From Fomitopsis serialis (lineage: Eukaryota; Basidiomycota; Agaricomycetes; Polyporales; Fomitopsidaceae), in the NCBI RefSeq assembly GCF_022376445.1, contig NW_025955027.1, positions 124,001 to 188,000 on the forward strand: DNA of 64,000 nucleotides, read 5' to 3'. How positions within the stretch are numbered: position 1 is the stretch's first letter; every line of letters starts with the position of its first letter. Below are positions 47,679-58,800 of the stretch, one piece after another. The notes under the pieces are model-generated. The model did no database searches and was not told where the DNA came from. It was given only the letters and a program-made list of their open reading frames with translations. Both the position numbers and the translations under genes were made by a program.

Positions 47679-48341
47679 ATGTCTGACGGAGAGCAAATTC
47701 TGCCGCAGGATGAGGTCCAGCCCAAGGCTGAGGACGCGAACGCGCCGATAAACATCAAGGTTAGCCCATGTTGTCCTGGACGCCTGACCTTGGCGAGACG
47801 GGAGTGTTTGAACTTACCGTGGGCTTCGGTAGGTGACGACGCAGACGGGAGAGGAGGTGTTCTTCAAAATCAAACGGAACACGAAGCTGAGCAAGCTCCA
47901 GGGCGCGTACGCCGCGAAAGTAGGCAAGGATGTCAACAGCATTCGGTAAGTGGCACTGCTCGTCCCCTGTCGCCGCGTGCATCGCGAGAAGAATCGATGT
48001 TGCTGGAGCAGCAGAACGCGGTTCTATCGTGATGGCGCGGATCGTGGAACACCCGTAGCCACAGTGTTGTTCGGAGTTTGAGTACGATGTGCTAATCACC
48101 TATTAGATTTTTGTACGACGGTAACAGGATAAACGACGACGACACGCCAGCATCGCTGGACATGGAAGACAATGGTATGTGCACTTACATCCATGCACAC
48201 CACCGCCGTCTCACATAACCTTTCCAGACACAATCGATGTAATGGTAGAACGTGAGTACGATCTCCTTGTCCTGTCAGCCACACAGGGGAAGCTGACCCG
48301 TTGCACGGCGGTGCGTTCCAGAGGTTGGCGGCTCAGCGTGA
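47679..48341 (+). CDS. SMT3: SUMO (small ubiquitin-like modifier)
   Basis: 101 residues after splicing. Start 47679 gives MSDGEQILPQDEVQPKAEDA and NAPINIK. Exon 2 (from about 47,832) reads VTTQTGEEVFFKIKRNTKLS then KLQGAYAAKVGKDVNSIR. Exon 3 is FLYDGNRINDDDTPASLDME, then a mini-exon DTIDVMVE. The last exon completes QVGGSA, with TGA at 48339-48341. The diglycine used for isopeptide linkage is therefore followed by only two residues to be cut by a Ulp-type protease. The short acidic tail before the beta-grasp fold fits fungal SUMO. All exons join in frame. SUMO modifies nuclear proteins in transcription, repair and septin control. Confidence 0.96.
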
Positions 48342-48889
48342 CGTCGGGGCCGCCATGTATCTGTCTGTTATATGCTGTCTGTTCTGTAGTACCATACATG
48401 TCCGGTCATCGCTCGTCTCGGATTGTGCATAACGTTGTTAATTGTAGCCTTTTCTTCCGCCCCTTGTATGCTTGCTCATTCGTATTGCTGCGTCGCGTTC
48501 AACTTCCATGGCAACACTTGCTGCCGTTTAGTGAGGTGAAACCAAGGTGCGTCTGGTCGCTTGACCCGATTTGGTGAATATCTGAACTCATCCGTATGGC
48601 TAGACGGAACTTGATTCTCGAGACCGATTTCTCGCATTCATTAGTACAGGACTTGATGCACTGCAAGGCAGCGCGTAGCTTCGTCGTAAACAGGCTCGCC
48701 TCTCTAATACCTGGTTAACATGCCGCCAAATGCCGTGGATTCGACCACCAACGCTCACATACACAGCTAACAAGTAGCAGCCGTAGATGCTTAATGCGCA
48801 TTACAGATTAGCTGCGAGGCTCAAGCAATGACTATCCTACAATGAAGATTCTACGTCTCAACTTCCGTTCGCACTACCGCCACACGAGG
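48342..48889. other. Convergent spacer
   Basis: 548 bp between the 3' ends of the SUMO gene (plus) and the Rab geranylgeranyltransferase gene (minus). No gene or repeat was seen. Confidence 0.4.
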
Positions 48890-50266
48890 TCACTCTACCC
48901 TCCTAGGCAGCGCCTCCCAGTCCTTTCTCAGCCCCATGCGCTCGATGATCTTGGCAGGCATGCAGTAGACAGGGTCGAGGTCTTCCAGCCCACGGTAGCC
49001 TAGCAGCGACAAGCCTGAATAAGATCGAACGTGAACACGGTGTCCGCAAGCGATGCGGATGTAGCCTGTACAGACCTGCTACGCCGAAATGAGTGTGGAA
49101 GACATCGGGCTGGTCGCCCGGTCTGTCGGCTATCCCGCCATGCTCGGGGTCCTGAAGAACGGCATCAGTTCTCCGGAGGGATGTAGAGGAGCGTAAGCGG
49201 AGGGACGCACCTGCGCTGAGAGGATGAACGCGATGAGCTTCTCCGCGTCGATCCAGGGGACCTTCTTCAGGATCGCCATCGCGGAGAGGACCCAGTAGCT
49301 GTAACAGACCTGCGGGTGCCATCAGTTCGGCGACACAAGCAAATTCAAGGACGGGGGACTGACGTCTTCGAGCTTCTCTGGCCGCCCGTTCAGCCCGCCG
49401 TTAGGCAGCTGTCGCTCGGCGAGCCACCAGCCCAGCGTCGCCTGGTCGATCTCGTCTAGTCTGTCGAGGATCGCCAACGTCGCCGTGCACACGGTCACTG
49501 CGTTTTCTCGTCATGCACCGTTCTGCGTGCGATCGCGGTGGGGACGTACCCATCGCTGCGTGGCTCTCCGCGCCCGCCACGGCGCCGAACCCGCCGTCGA
49601 AGTTCCTGCACTGCCGGATGTACCCGACGGTCTTGTCGGCGTCGAGCTCGTGCAGCCGGCCGAGGAGCGAGAGGGCGTTGACCGCGCAGTAGAGGAAGCG
49701 GGTGTCGACTTCGCCCCACTGGTCGCCTGCGAAGACGCCGGAGGGCTGCTGGAGCGAGAGGATGACTGCGGCAGGACGATGGGTAAGAGGGTCCGACGGG
49801 TGAGCGGAGCAGCACGCACACTTGACTACACGGTCTACGTCCACCCGGTCCAGCGCGTCCTGGATGATGAGGATCTGGATCGCACTCAGCGTCGCGTGCA
49901 GGTGCGCGTCGTGGTCGGGGTGCGCGCCGAAGGCTCCTGCACGGTGCGCACGTCAGGAAGGAGGCCGGGGAGGACCGCGCAGGACGAACAGACCTGACCT
50001 GCCTCGTCGTCCCAGCAGCTCATGACAAAGTCGATCATCTCCTCGCGGTCGAGCGCGTCCTTGTGCCCCATGATGGTGAGCGCGGTGAGGCCCCAGTAGA
50101 TGGCGTTCATCCGGAGGTGCGCGGTAAGATGGTACATGAGGTCATCTTTGCTCTGCGCAGAACTTAGAGGGTGTCGGGTTCGACGAAGACGGGTACGCAC
50201 CTCTCCCAACGACTGGATGTACTTGACATGGAGAGGGACGAGCAGCTTGGACGATGAGTCCGACAT
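48890..50266 (-). CDS. BET2: Rab geranylgeranyltransferase (GGTase II) beta subunit
   Basis: Catalytic beta subunit that, with the alpha subunit and Rab escort protein, attaches geranylgeranyl groups to Rab/Ypt GTPases. Start 50266 gives [20 protein letters not shown], then [20 protein letters not shown] and [20 protein letters not shown]. It has the repeated prenyltransferase barrel motifs: [60 protein letters not shown] and [18 protein letters not shown], then [20 protein letters not shown] followed by HFGVAGLSLLGY. Zinc ligands fit the D-x-C of EDVCYSYW and the His in DVFHTHFG. The C-terminus WEALPRRVE stops at 48890-48892. Six to seven introns; no frame break seen. Confidence 0.95.
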
Positions 50267-50820
50267 CTTGCGGGCTGACCACCGCAAATACTGTACGTTT
50301 CGCCGTACTTCAGTACTTCAGTCTTATAAGTAGTACGTTTACGCGAGCAACGAAGGCAGATTGTGGCTTGTCGACTTCTTGTGAGTGACACCGATCCCCT
50401 GGTGCACAGAGAGTCGACGGTGATAGTCAAAAGAGAGAAGATCAAGCACAAACAGGGCCGGGCGCGTCTGATGGGGAGGTTCCTGAGTCCTGGTCTGGAA
50501 AGACTCAGGGATCCATGCAGCGCGTTCTCCGAATTCAACCCTCGACAGAGCGATACCTTTCATGCGGGACGGGCTGAACATGGACGCGTGGTGTCTGGCT
50601 ATGTCGTATTACAATGCAACTACAGTCTATATCTCAGACTCCAAGCCGCAGTGTGGTGTCGCTCAAGCAATGCAAATAACTTTCCAGTGAGATAATATGC
50701 TAATGGCTACAGTGAAATGGGCAGTGACATGGAGGCGAATAAGATCCTTCATGACAGACAGAGACGAAGACCCGAATGGGTGATCGTGATGCAGAGTCTG
50801 AGAGGTTTTGCCAGACGCAC
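50267..50820. other. Upstream region of BET2 and 3' region of DPH3
   Basis: 554 bp between the BET2 start codon and the DPH3 stop codon, both on the minus strand. No gene was recognised; the open frames here look accidental. Confidence 0.4.
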
Positions 50821-51230
50821 TCATGCTGCGATGGCGATCGCTCGGGGCTGCTCATCGGCGATGGTAAGGCGGTCGAGAGCATCCTCGAACTTGTCTTCAT
50901 CGCTGTCCTCATCCTCGTCCTCCTCGTCCTCCTCGTCTGCACCCTCCTCAGCCGCGCCCTCGTCCTCGTCATCAGGCTCGTCCTCGTAATCAAGCTAATA
51001 CGGGCGGTCAGTCAACGATGAAACTCAGATGCGCAAAGCGTACGCACAGGATCGTATACGACTCGTATAATCAGGCTGCAGCTCGGACATGTCGCAATGT
51101 CCTCGTAGTTAGCCAGCTGCTTGCGGGAGATCTCGAAACGATCGCCGCAAGGACAGGGGTAGTGGTACACCCGCTTCTCCTCGTCCCATGCCATATCCTC
51201 GATCTCGACCTCGTCGTAGTATGCACCCAT
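50821..51230 (-). CDS. DPH3: Diphthamide biosynthesis protein 3 (Kti11), CSL zinc finger
   Basis: A small electron carrier for Dph1-Dph2 (diphthamide on eEF2) and for Elongator-dependent tRNA wobble-uridine modification. Start 51230 gives [20 protein letters not shown] and [20 protein letters not shown]. The zinc/iron ligands are C26, C28, C48 and C51 ([20 protein letters not shown]). An intron with donor GTGCGT follows VVYDP. Exon 2 is a long acidic tail ([26 protein letters not shown]) ending [13 protein letters not shown] at 50821-50823. At about 118 residues it is longer than the 82-residue yeast protein because of this acidic extension. Confidence 0.95.
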
Positions 51231-51563
51231 CGTAGAGACAGTGAAGGCCCGCAGGCTCTGGTCGCCGGTGAAACTGGGGCCGCAGCAGACGAAAGGTGGA
51301 CGCACAAGTAAGAGTCAACACTGCACTTGTGATTCGTCTCTTGGGTCCAGATCATGTGCCCGAGCGATGAATCGCCAGGAAAGGCAGTTGTTTGGCAGGA
51401 GCCTCCGATCCAAACAACCACCCGACTTCAGCCACCCGTCACTGACTTCGGGATCCTTAGGCTATTGCACCTCCACGTCGGCACGTACAGGTGTAGCTCG
51501 CAGGCCCACACAGTAACGAGGATATCTTCTCCTGAATCATAAAACCCGCTTGATAGCTCCCGG
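51231..51563. promoter_or_regulatory. Shared promoter region between DPH3 and MTO1
   Basis: 333 bp separate the divergent start codons. No TATA box is evident. That it drives both genes is inferred from spacing; 5' leaders of both genes must lie here. Confidence 0.45.
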
Positions 51564-54452
51564 ATGCGTAGTGCCTACAGAAGTCTGGTGCGGAGAAGTA
51601 ATTTCAGCAAAAGACTCTTTGCCTCGCTTGCCGAGGGACAGCCGGCGTATGATGGTGAGTATCATACCCACGCCTATGTAAGACCTACTCATTTGCGTTG
51701 GAAGTCTGCATCATTGGCGGAGGTCATGCAGGCTGCGAGGCGGCAGCGGGTGCGGCAAGAGCGGGTGCGCGGACAGTGCTGTTAACTCAGAAACTGGACA
51801 ACATCGGCGAGCTCTCCTGCAACCCGTCTTTTGGTGGAGTAGGGAAGGGGACCCTGGTGCGAGAAGTTGACGCGCTTGACGGAGTTTGTGCACGCGTTGC
51901 GGGTGAGTCGTACTAGAGCTGCGGGCGGACTGGGGCTCACATGGTCGTTCAGATAAGGCTGGTATTCAGTTTCAGATTCTAAACCGCTCGAAGGGACCCG
52001 CAGTGTGGGTACGTAATCGGTCCTTGTGCTTTCTTGTATATATTGACCATAACGTCTTGTAGGGCCCTCGAGCTCAGATTGACCGCAAGCTGTACAAGAA
52101 GCACATGCAGGAAGCTTTGCACGGCTACCGTAACCTCGACATCCGTGCGGCGAGTGTCTTCGATCTCGTCATCAATCGTTCGCCAGAGGGGCCCTCCGGG
52201 AGCTGGGGCAAGATTGAAGGTGTCCAACTAGGTGTGTGGGCTGCACGCTTCGATAGCACGCCTGTCCTCAGTCTTACGTAGACTCCGGGGAGATCATCAA
52301 GTGCTCCCAAGTCGTCATATGCACGGGCACGTTCCTGTCCGGTGAAATACACATCGGTCAGTCGGTGCATGCGGTACACGGTCGTTTTGCTCATCGGTGT
52401 TCAGGCATGAAGCGATTTCCAGCTGGCCGCATCAATGAAGCGCCCTCCGTCGGCCTCTCAGGGTCCCTCAGAAGTGCAGGCTTCCAGCTCGGCCGACTGC
52501 AGACAGGCACGCCAGCGAGGCTGCTCAAGGACAGCATCGACTTCACGCAGATGGACGTCCAGAAAGGAGATGCTGCTCCGCACCCATTCAGCTATATGAA
52601 CACCACCGTTGACAATGCTGTCAGTCGACATCTTGTCCATCGTTTGTGATTGCTTCCGGCTCATCCTGTGTGCGCTTTTTAGGGCGACCAAATAGACTGC
52701 TATTTGACACGAACCGCGCCGGCGACACATCAGGTCATCCGAGATAACCTGCATCTCAGCTGCCACATCCAGGAGACGAGGAACGGTACGTGCGCCCGCA
52801 CTTCATCAGCTCATTGTGAACTCATCGAGGCCGAACCAGGCCCTCGTTACTGCCCCTCGCTCGAGTCCAAGGTCCTGCGCTTCCCTCAGAAGGAGAGTCA
52901 TCGGGTATGGCTCGAGCCTGAAGGATACGACTCGGGTACTTCGCCATTCAGCTGCAAATGTTCCGTGACCTGTGCTAACATCATGTCACTAGACCTCATC
53001 TATCCGAACGGGCTCTCGTGCAGTATGCCCGAGGGCGTGCAAGAGGTTCTGTACCGCACAGTCCCCGGACTAGAGAACGTCAAGCTTGTACGGCCTGCGT
53101 ATGGTGTCGAGTACGACTACGTCGATCCGAGAGAGCTGAGACGTGAGTGCATGCTACTTATTCGGGTTACGACCAAACCTGATTGTTGGTGGTTCTCAGC
53201 TACGTTGGAGACCAAACGAATCAAGGTTAGAGTGGCCGCAAACTTCGCTCTTCCCAACTGACTGGTTTGCAGGGTCTGTTCCTCGCGGGCCAGATCAACG
53301 GTTCGTCACGCTTTGTTATACCATCTCGCGCAAACTTTGGCTGACTACTCAGAGTAGGGACAACTGGATACGAAGAAGCCGCTGCGCAAGGGGTCTTGGC
53401 GGGCATCAACGCAGGGCTCGCCGCGGTCCAGCGGCCACCGTTGATTCTGTCTCGTGCAGACGGCTATATCGGTGTTATGGTCGACGACCTCATCGTCAAG
53501 GGAGCGGAGGAGCCTTGTCAGTCTCTTCAGTGATCCGGGAGTGTGCCTTGTCTGAAGGGGGGGTCATCAGATCGTATGTTCACTTCGAGATCGGAGTACC
53601 GCGTGTCGATCAGAAGTGACAACGCGGACTTGCGTCTGACTGGAAAAGGTACCTGGATGCTCTGCGCCTCATTGTGTGAGCTCACGCTGTTTGACAGGAC
53701 GCGAGGCGGGGGTCGTCTCAGAGGAGCGTTGGTTGTGGTTTGGACGGACACAAGGCGAAGTACAGCGCGTCACTGAGGCGCTCCAGTCGTACACGCTCAC
53801 TCCACACGTGAGTCGAGTTCATCCTGGTTAGAGTATGCTCGTCTGAACTACGTTTGCAGCAATGGAGAAGACTCGGCTTTGACGTCAAACAGGACGGCAT
53901 CTGGAGAAGGTCCGTATCCTCGTCATGCAGAACATCGACCCATCCTGACCTTGTCTCAACAATAGCGCCTACGAGATGCTCCACAACCCGAACATCAAAA
54001 TCAGCCAGTTGTTCGAAGCTGTCCCGGACCTCACCTCCGTCGAGCTGCAGGTCCTTGAGCGGGTCGAGAACGAGGGTGAGTTGTAGAGGCTGTCGTATCG
54101 TCTCACGCTCATGACGATTGTGAAGCTGCGTACAAGATCTTCTTACAACGACAAGAGGCCGACGTGCGTGCCTTCATGGACGACGAGTCGCTCGTACTCG
54201 ATCCAAGCCTTGATTATACGTCAGTGGATGGACTGAGTCTTGAGGTCAAGGAGCGGTTGCGGCGCATTAGGCCTACGAGCTTCGTGAGTGATCTTCTTCA
54301 CGAGCAGTCCCTCGTACTGATACGAACGTTCGTGCGCAAAGGGTGTTGCGAAGCGTATGGAGGGGATGACGCCGGCCTCTCTGGTCGTTTTGCTGAGATA
54401 CGCCAAGCGCATGCATGGTCGGGCTGCCGCTCTGGGTTCTGTAGCGACGTAG
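51564..54452 (+). CDS. MTO1: Mitochondrial tRNA wobble-uridine modification protein MTO1 (MnmG/GidA family)
   Basis: An FAD enzyme that, with MSS1/GTPBP3, adds a carboxymethylaminomethyl or taurinomethyl-type group at C5 of U34 in mitochondrial tRNAs. Start 51564 gives a basic, Ser-rich mitochondrial leader ([20 protein letters not shown]). The FAD loop [14 protein letters not shown] follows near residue 31. Then come [73 protein letters not shown] and [20 protein letters not shown]. Further on are [15 protein letters not shown] and [20 protein letters not shown], then [32 protein letters not shown] and [14 protein letters not shown]. The C-terminus [20 protein letters not shown] stops at 54450-54452. 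About 14 introns join in frame. Confidence 0.95.
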
Positions 54453-54899
54453 ACCATGAGGATGTCAAAATTACTTGTACTCATGATGCTTTAGTCCACG
54501 GTTGTAGTGTCGCTAATCTTACACATGCTATGATATACGTTGTTGTCAGTGTCCCAGATTATCCAGATGCTTTTGCTTGGAAATTACTGGCTTGTCTCCC
54601 TCTCAGACCTGATGTCTCGGATTTGGACCGCTAGATCAGAAGGCCTACTATATAGCATGGTAGTCGATGGAGCTCGCGAGCCTCAACCCATCATACAGTA
54701 TGTACAGTACCATAAAAGCACAGTATCAGTTCTACAATAGTGGTGTCCGCGGGTTAGCATCCCGTATTGTTTGTACATATATCTTTTGCAGCGAATTCCG
54801 ATCCGCCTTTGGGCGGGTTGCTCTTGAGGAGGACGTATAAGGGACCTCAGCAGCAGGGTTCCTGCAACGTGCTTTGCCGATCCCAAGTGCTCCCAATTC
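54453..54899. other. Convergent spacer
   Basis: Lies between the 3' ends of MTO1 (plus) and MYND gene B (minus). No gene, repeat or RNA was recognised. Confidence 0.4.
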
Positions 54900-57447
54900 T
54901 CAGTCGAACTCTACATCCTTGATGTCGTCGCGCAACAACAGGTGTACAGGAGGACTGTCCTTGCTGATGTCTTGGCGCCAGTCGCGGTTATACGGTGTCC
55001 GCTCAAGTCTCAGGGCCATGATTGTGTCTGTGACGTGTGGTGAGTGAATATTCTCATGGAGGACTCAAAGAATCGAATGCAGACCACGATCAAGCCACGC
55101 AGTGACGCCTTCGCTCTGGCGGAGAATGAGGAACGAGACCAACGGGATCCCGGCTTTAGGCTGTTCCCTGAGTAACCCCTCGCAATACTCAAGGCCCTCG
55201 CCGCGATTGAGTTTCAAGATGCGCTCGTCTCAGAGTAGACGTCGGACATGCGGACCACCGAGCATTTGACGATCTTGAACTTGTCCTTCGCGAGCGGGCC
55301 CGCGTTGGGAACGTACACGGACTGTTCGACGACGAGGTGCGTGCGTGCGCGGTCGGGGTTTTCGTGCAGCCGCAGCGCGTTGACGTAGGGCCATTGGTCG
55401 ACGGCGTCGCGCCAGGCGTTCCAATCTTTCTCCCGTTGTGCGGCGGACGTGTCCGTCAGAGAGAGAAGCGCGATTTTCTTGTTCAAGGTCGCGATGTCTC
55501 TGAGGGAAGGCAGGTCAGCATAGGTTAGGCCTGCCCGGCGACTCGTCCCTTTGCACTCACTTGCAAGCGTCCCTGTCGGTCGAGTAAGCTGTGGTAAGTA
55601 CTGTCATGAGCAATACTCGATCAAGAACTCACTTGTGTAACGGCCAATCTTGCTTCTGACATTCGCGAGAGCTAAAGGACGGTTCAGCTGCAGGTCCTGT
55701 CATCTACCCTGCCCGAAGGATATCGCACCAATAGTAGATCTTCTTGCACTTTGAGCACACGAACAGCTTCACCATCGGTTCCCGAGAAAAGCACTGCCTG
55801 CATTGCATGACAAGGCGGTGGTCGGTCTTGTCGGTGTGCTCGCGGCCTTCGATCCAGGACGGCCCACCGAGCGCTTCCAGAATCGGGCTCGCAGGTTCAC
55901 CAACCGGCATCAGAAGCTCCCGGAGCATCGTGTCAGGCAGTAGATGCGGGTTCTTGCGGAACCACTTAATGAGCCACTTCTCCCTATTCCGAACATGAGA
56001 TCTGCACACGAGAGTGAAGCAACCTCAGGGGCCTCACTGTTTCTTTGCGGCGCCCGGCTTTCCGCGCCGTCGCAGGATGCGAGATAGGAATATCTTCGCT
56101 TTGACTAGATCGCGTAGCCCGTCTGCGTTGGACGCAGGCGAGTCGGCGAGTCGCTCGAGCAGCGCCTCCGCCGTTGTATCATCCTCGCCGCTTCGCGTCA
56201 GAGCTTCCGCGAAGACTATCAAGAGTTCACTTCCCACGTGCGTGCATGTCAGAGTCTATCGACGTCGATCACAGACATATTTGACCAACCGCTGTGTTTT
56301 GAAGAGCGATGCAGCCGAACTACCCGATAATGCATACTCGATGATCTCCTTCTGGTACTTCGCAGCATCACCTGGTCGATTGACTTCCGGTTTTCTGGGA
56401 GGAATCGCGGAGAGACAGCAGAGCGTCAGGGGAGCACAACGGCGGTACTGAAGTGGCTCACAAGAGAAGCAGAGTGAGCTTCGCTTTTGCTTGCAAGCGC
56501 TACAGCGTCCATCAGCAGCTGAGTAAGACACCCTTAAGAGACGTGGGTCGGCGCAGCTCACCATGAACAGTCTACCATTGCTCGTCAGAGCGCCTTGCGT
56601 GACAGCCCGTCCGCCAGAATTGGATGAGCTGTCCTCAGCTCGGACAATATGCCCAAAAGCGACGAGTTGCGCGTCCGTGCATTCGTGAGAACATCGACGA
56701 ATTGCTCCAAGGCCCAGACTACTGATTCGAGGATATCCTTGGGGGCTGATTACCACACCGTTCAGTACCAGTACCACAATGCAGGCTATGTCCCATTACC
56801 GTCATCGATGTGGATGAGGAAGCTGTACTTGAAGAGTCGGTGCACCTCGGTATTGAACACAAGCGATCGCGGGACTGGGTCTCGTACGATCTCGCCTGTG
56901 CGTGCATTTTGCAGGAAAATCACGTCCTGCGCGGGCGTCATTGCCACGCTCTCTTTCAGTCCAGGCACTGAGGTTCACAGTGTGACGATATGCGCAGACA
57001 AATAGCGTTCTCTGCTGCGTACCTCTCGCGATGTCCTGCCTAACCAAGTCGAGGTCTGGCAACTGTCCGCGCGTAACGCGAGACTCTTGACTGTCTGTCA
57101 GCTGCAGAACGAATTGGAGGCGTTGGCGCCGCTGAGCTGGCGGAGAGCTCATCATGATATTTGCAGAAACACGGTTGCGAGAACGGAATGAGGGAGCTGG
57201 AAGCTATTGCTAAAGGCGAGGGCCTCAGGCGCGCAGCGGTTTGCAACAGGCGCTGAGTCACGGGACGTCCATATCCCTGCATGAGTTTCCTTATCGAGAC
57301 TGATAGTGGCCTCTGTCCAGATCTTCCTCGGGTGTTCAGTATCGGTTTCTGTCTCAAAACGGTTAAATAACTCTCTCGCACTCCTTCGTCGGTTTCAGGC
57401 TCGCGGAAAGGTGTCTGCAGCGAGTTTATGTAACGCAGCATCCCCAT
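54900..57447 (-). CDS. MYND zinc-finger protein B (paralogue of 28186-30443)
   Basis: A likely start at 57447 gives MGMLRYINSLQTPFREPETD. Landmarks in order: RQRLQFVLQLTDSQESRV and DLDLVRQDIARG; VPRSLVFNTEVHRLFKYSFL and IHIDD; PKDILESVVWALEQFVDVLT. Next is a treble-clef-like pair RCSACKQKRSSLCFSCEPL (about 56,490), then KYQKEIIEYALSGSSAASLF, LLIVFAEALTRSGEDDTTAE and EKWLIKWFRKNPHLLPDTML. The MYND finger is MQCRQCFSREPMVKLFVCSK, CKKIYYWC, ECQKQDWPLHK and ACK. The C-terminal part has AAQREKDWNAWRDAVDQWPY, KDKFKIVKCSVVRMSD, LEYCEGLLREQPKAGIPLVS and a last exon ending HLLLRDDIKDVEFD, with TGA at 54900-54902. It keeps the upstream CxxC pair lost in copy A. Function unknown; MYND implies protein-protein binding. 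Confidence 0.7.
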
Positions 57448-57663
57448 ATGGTACCTCGAAAGCCTAACCTGAACCCGTCACATTTACGCATGTTTTCAGG
57501 CCTGATTCACGCTGAGAATGTGATTCAGTCTGGAATTGGCGAGTGATGATGCATATGACTCCCATACACCCCGGCACTGGTTCTCTGCGATATGATGAAA
57601 GAATATACGAGTCGATGAAGCCAAGTCCATGCTCTTTCTACGTCCCTTGGTGCCCCAATGGGG

Positions 57664-58800
57664 TCAGTCATCCAGCAAGACACCAAGGTATGTTGAGCTC
57701 CGTGCCGGCTTGTACGGCTTGCATTTCCCCTTATGATGTTTCCAGTCCTCCTTCTGACATTTCCTAGGAGGCGCACAGTACGCCACACTCTTGCAGCGCG
57801 AACACACCAGCAACGCCTTCCCCGAGCCGTCCTTTTGCGCTCTCGCACAGAAAGCACAAGCCTTGATCCCAGGCACCCTCCTCCGCTCGTCCTCCTCCAG
57901 CACGATGTCCCACATCGGAAACTCCATCTGGGACCGCGTCACCCCATACGCCTGTATCATCTGCTGGTGCGAGCTCGACATGACCCACCGCGCCGACACC
58001 CCGTCGTTGTTCAGCACGTCCAGGTTCCCGCCGTGCGCGAAGAACCACGCGAGCGCGTCCCGCGCCCTCTTCTTCGCCGCCGCGTCGTACCCGCGCAGCA
58101 TCGCCACCTCCGCCGCGGCTGTGTCGCCGTAGCGGTTCCGCGCGTTCACGTCCCCGCCCGCGTCGTGCAGGATCTGCGCGTACTCGGGGTCGAACGTGGG
58201 CTTCGTCGAGATGGCGTGGTAGATCGCCTGCGCGCCCGACAGGTCCGTCCCGTCCACGGGCACCTTCACCTCGTCGATAAGAAACCTGGCGGCCCGGAGG
58301 TGCTCTGCGCGCATCGGCGGGAGCAGGAGCGTGCTTAAGAGAATGAGATTGAAGATCGGGACCTGCGTCGGGCCCCAGCGCTTTTCGTAGATCTCCCGGA
58401 CCACAGCTGCGCGTGGATCGGGTGCGCCGCTCTGCGAGTGCGCGTGGGTGCGGTCGCGGATGACTTCTTTTACGGCGTCGAGACGTCCGAAAAAGACTGC
58501 GATCCCGAGGTCGTCCGTGAGGTCCCTCTTCGGGAGCATGTGGTTGGAGCTGAACCATCTTCTCAACCGGGCTGCTTCAACACCCTTGAGAGGGTCGTTA
58601 CTGTTTCACAAATCGGCGTCAAACACGCGAACTGCAACTACGACGAGAATGCGCACCTTTTGGCTAGCTCCTCTTCGGTTCTGTCAGAAGGATGGTCAGT
58701 ACAGCACATAGGCAAAGAGTGGAGTAGTCGCCTGCCTCCCTTCTCCAGCGTTCAGCTGGCGCAGAATTTCCAAACCCCTCGCGTTGTCCTGCGAATTCAT
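57664..58800 (-). CDS. Ankyrin-repeat protein with C-terminal MYND finger, copy 2
   Basis: Start ATG 58798-58800 gives MNSQDNARGLEILRQLNAGE. A small exon reads TEEELAK, then an exon starts NDPLKGVEAARLRRWFSSNH. Ankyrin-like repeats follow: LRAARFLIDEVKVPVDGTDL, QAIYHAISTKPTFDPEYAQI, HDAGGDVNARNRYGDTAAAE, ALAWFFAHGGNLDVLNNDGV. The finger is CAFCARAQKDGSGKALLVCS, RCKSVAYCAPPRKCQKEDWK and HHKGKC. The end TYLGVLLDD stops at 57664-57666. It shares exon plan, APPR insertion and C-terminal motif TYLG with copy 1 (36038-37175). Its start faces no other gene within 1.8 kb, and MYND gene B lies just downstream on the same strand. Confidence 0.75.

Noticed and set aside
57777..57801. A 13-nt intron removing the APPR insertion of the MYND finger
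   Set aside because: The DNA starts GTGCGC and ends CCTAG, but 13 nt is far below any workable intron length in this window (about 45 nt or more).
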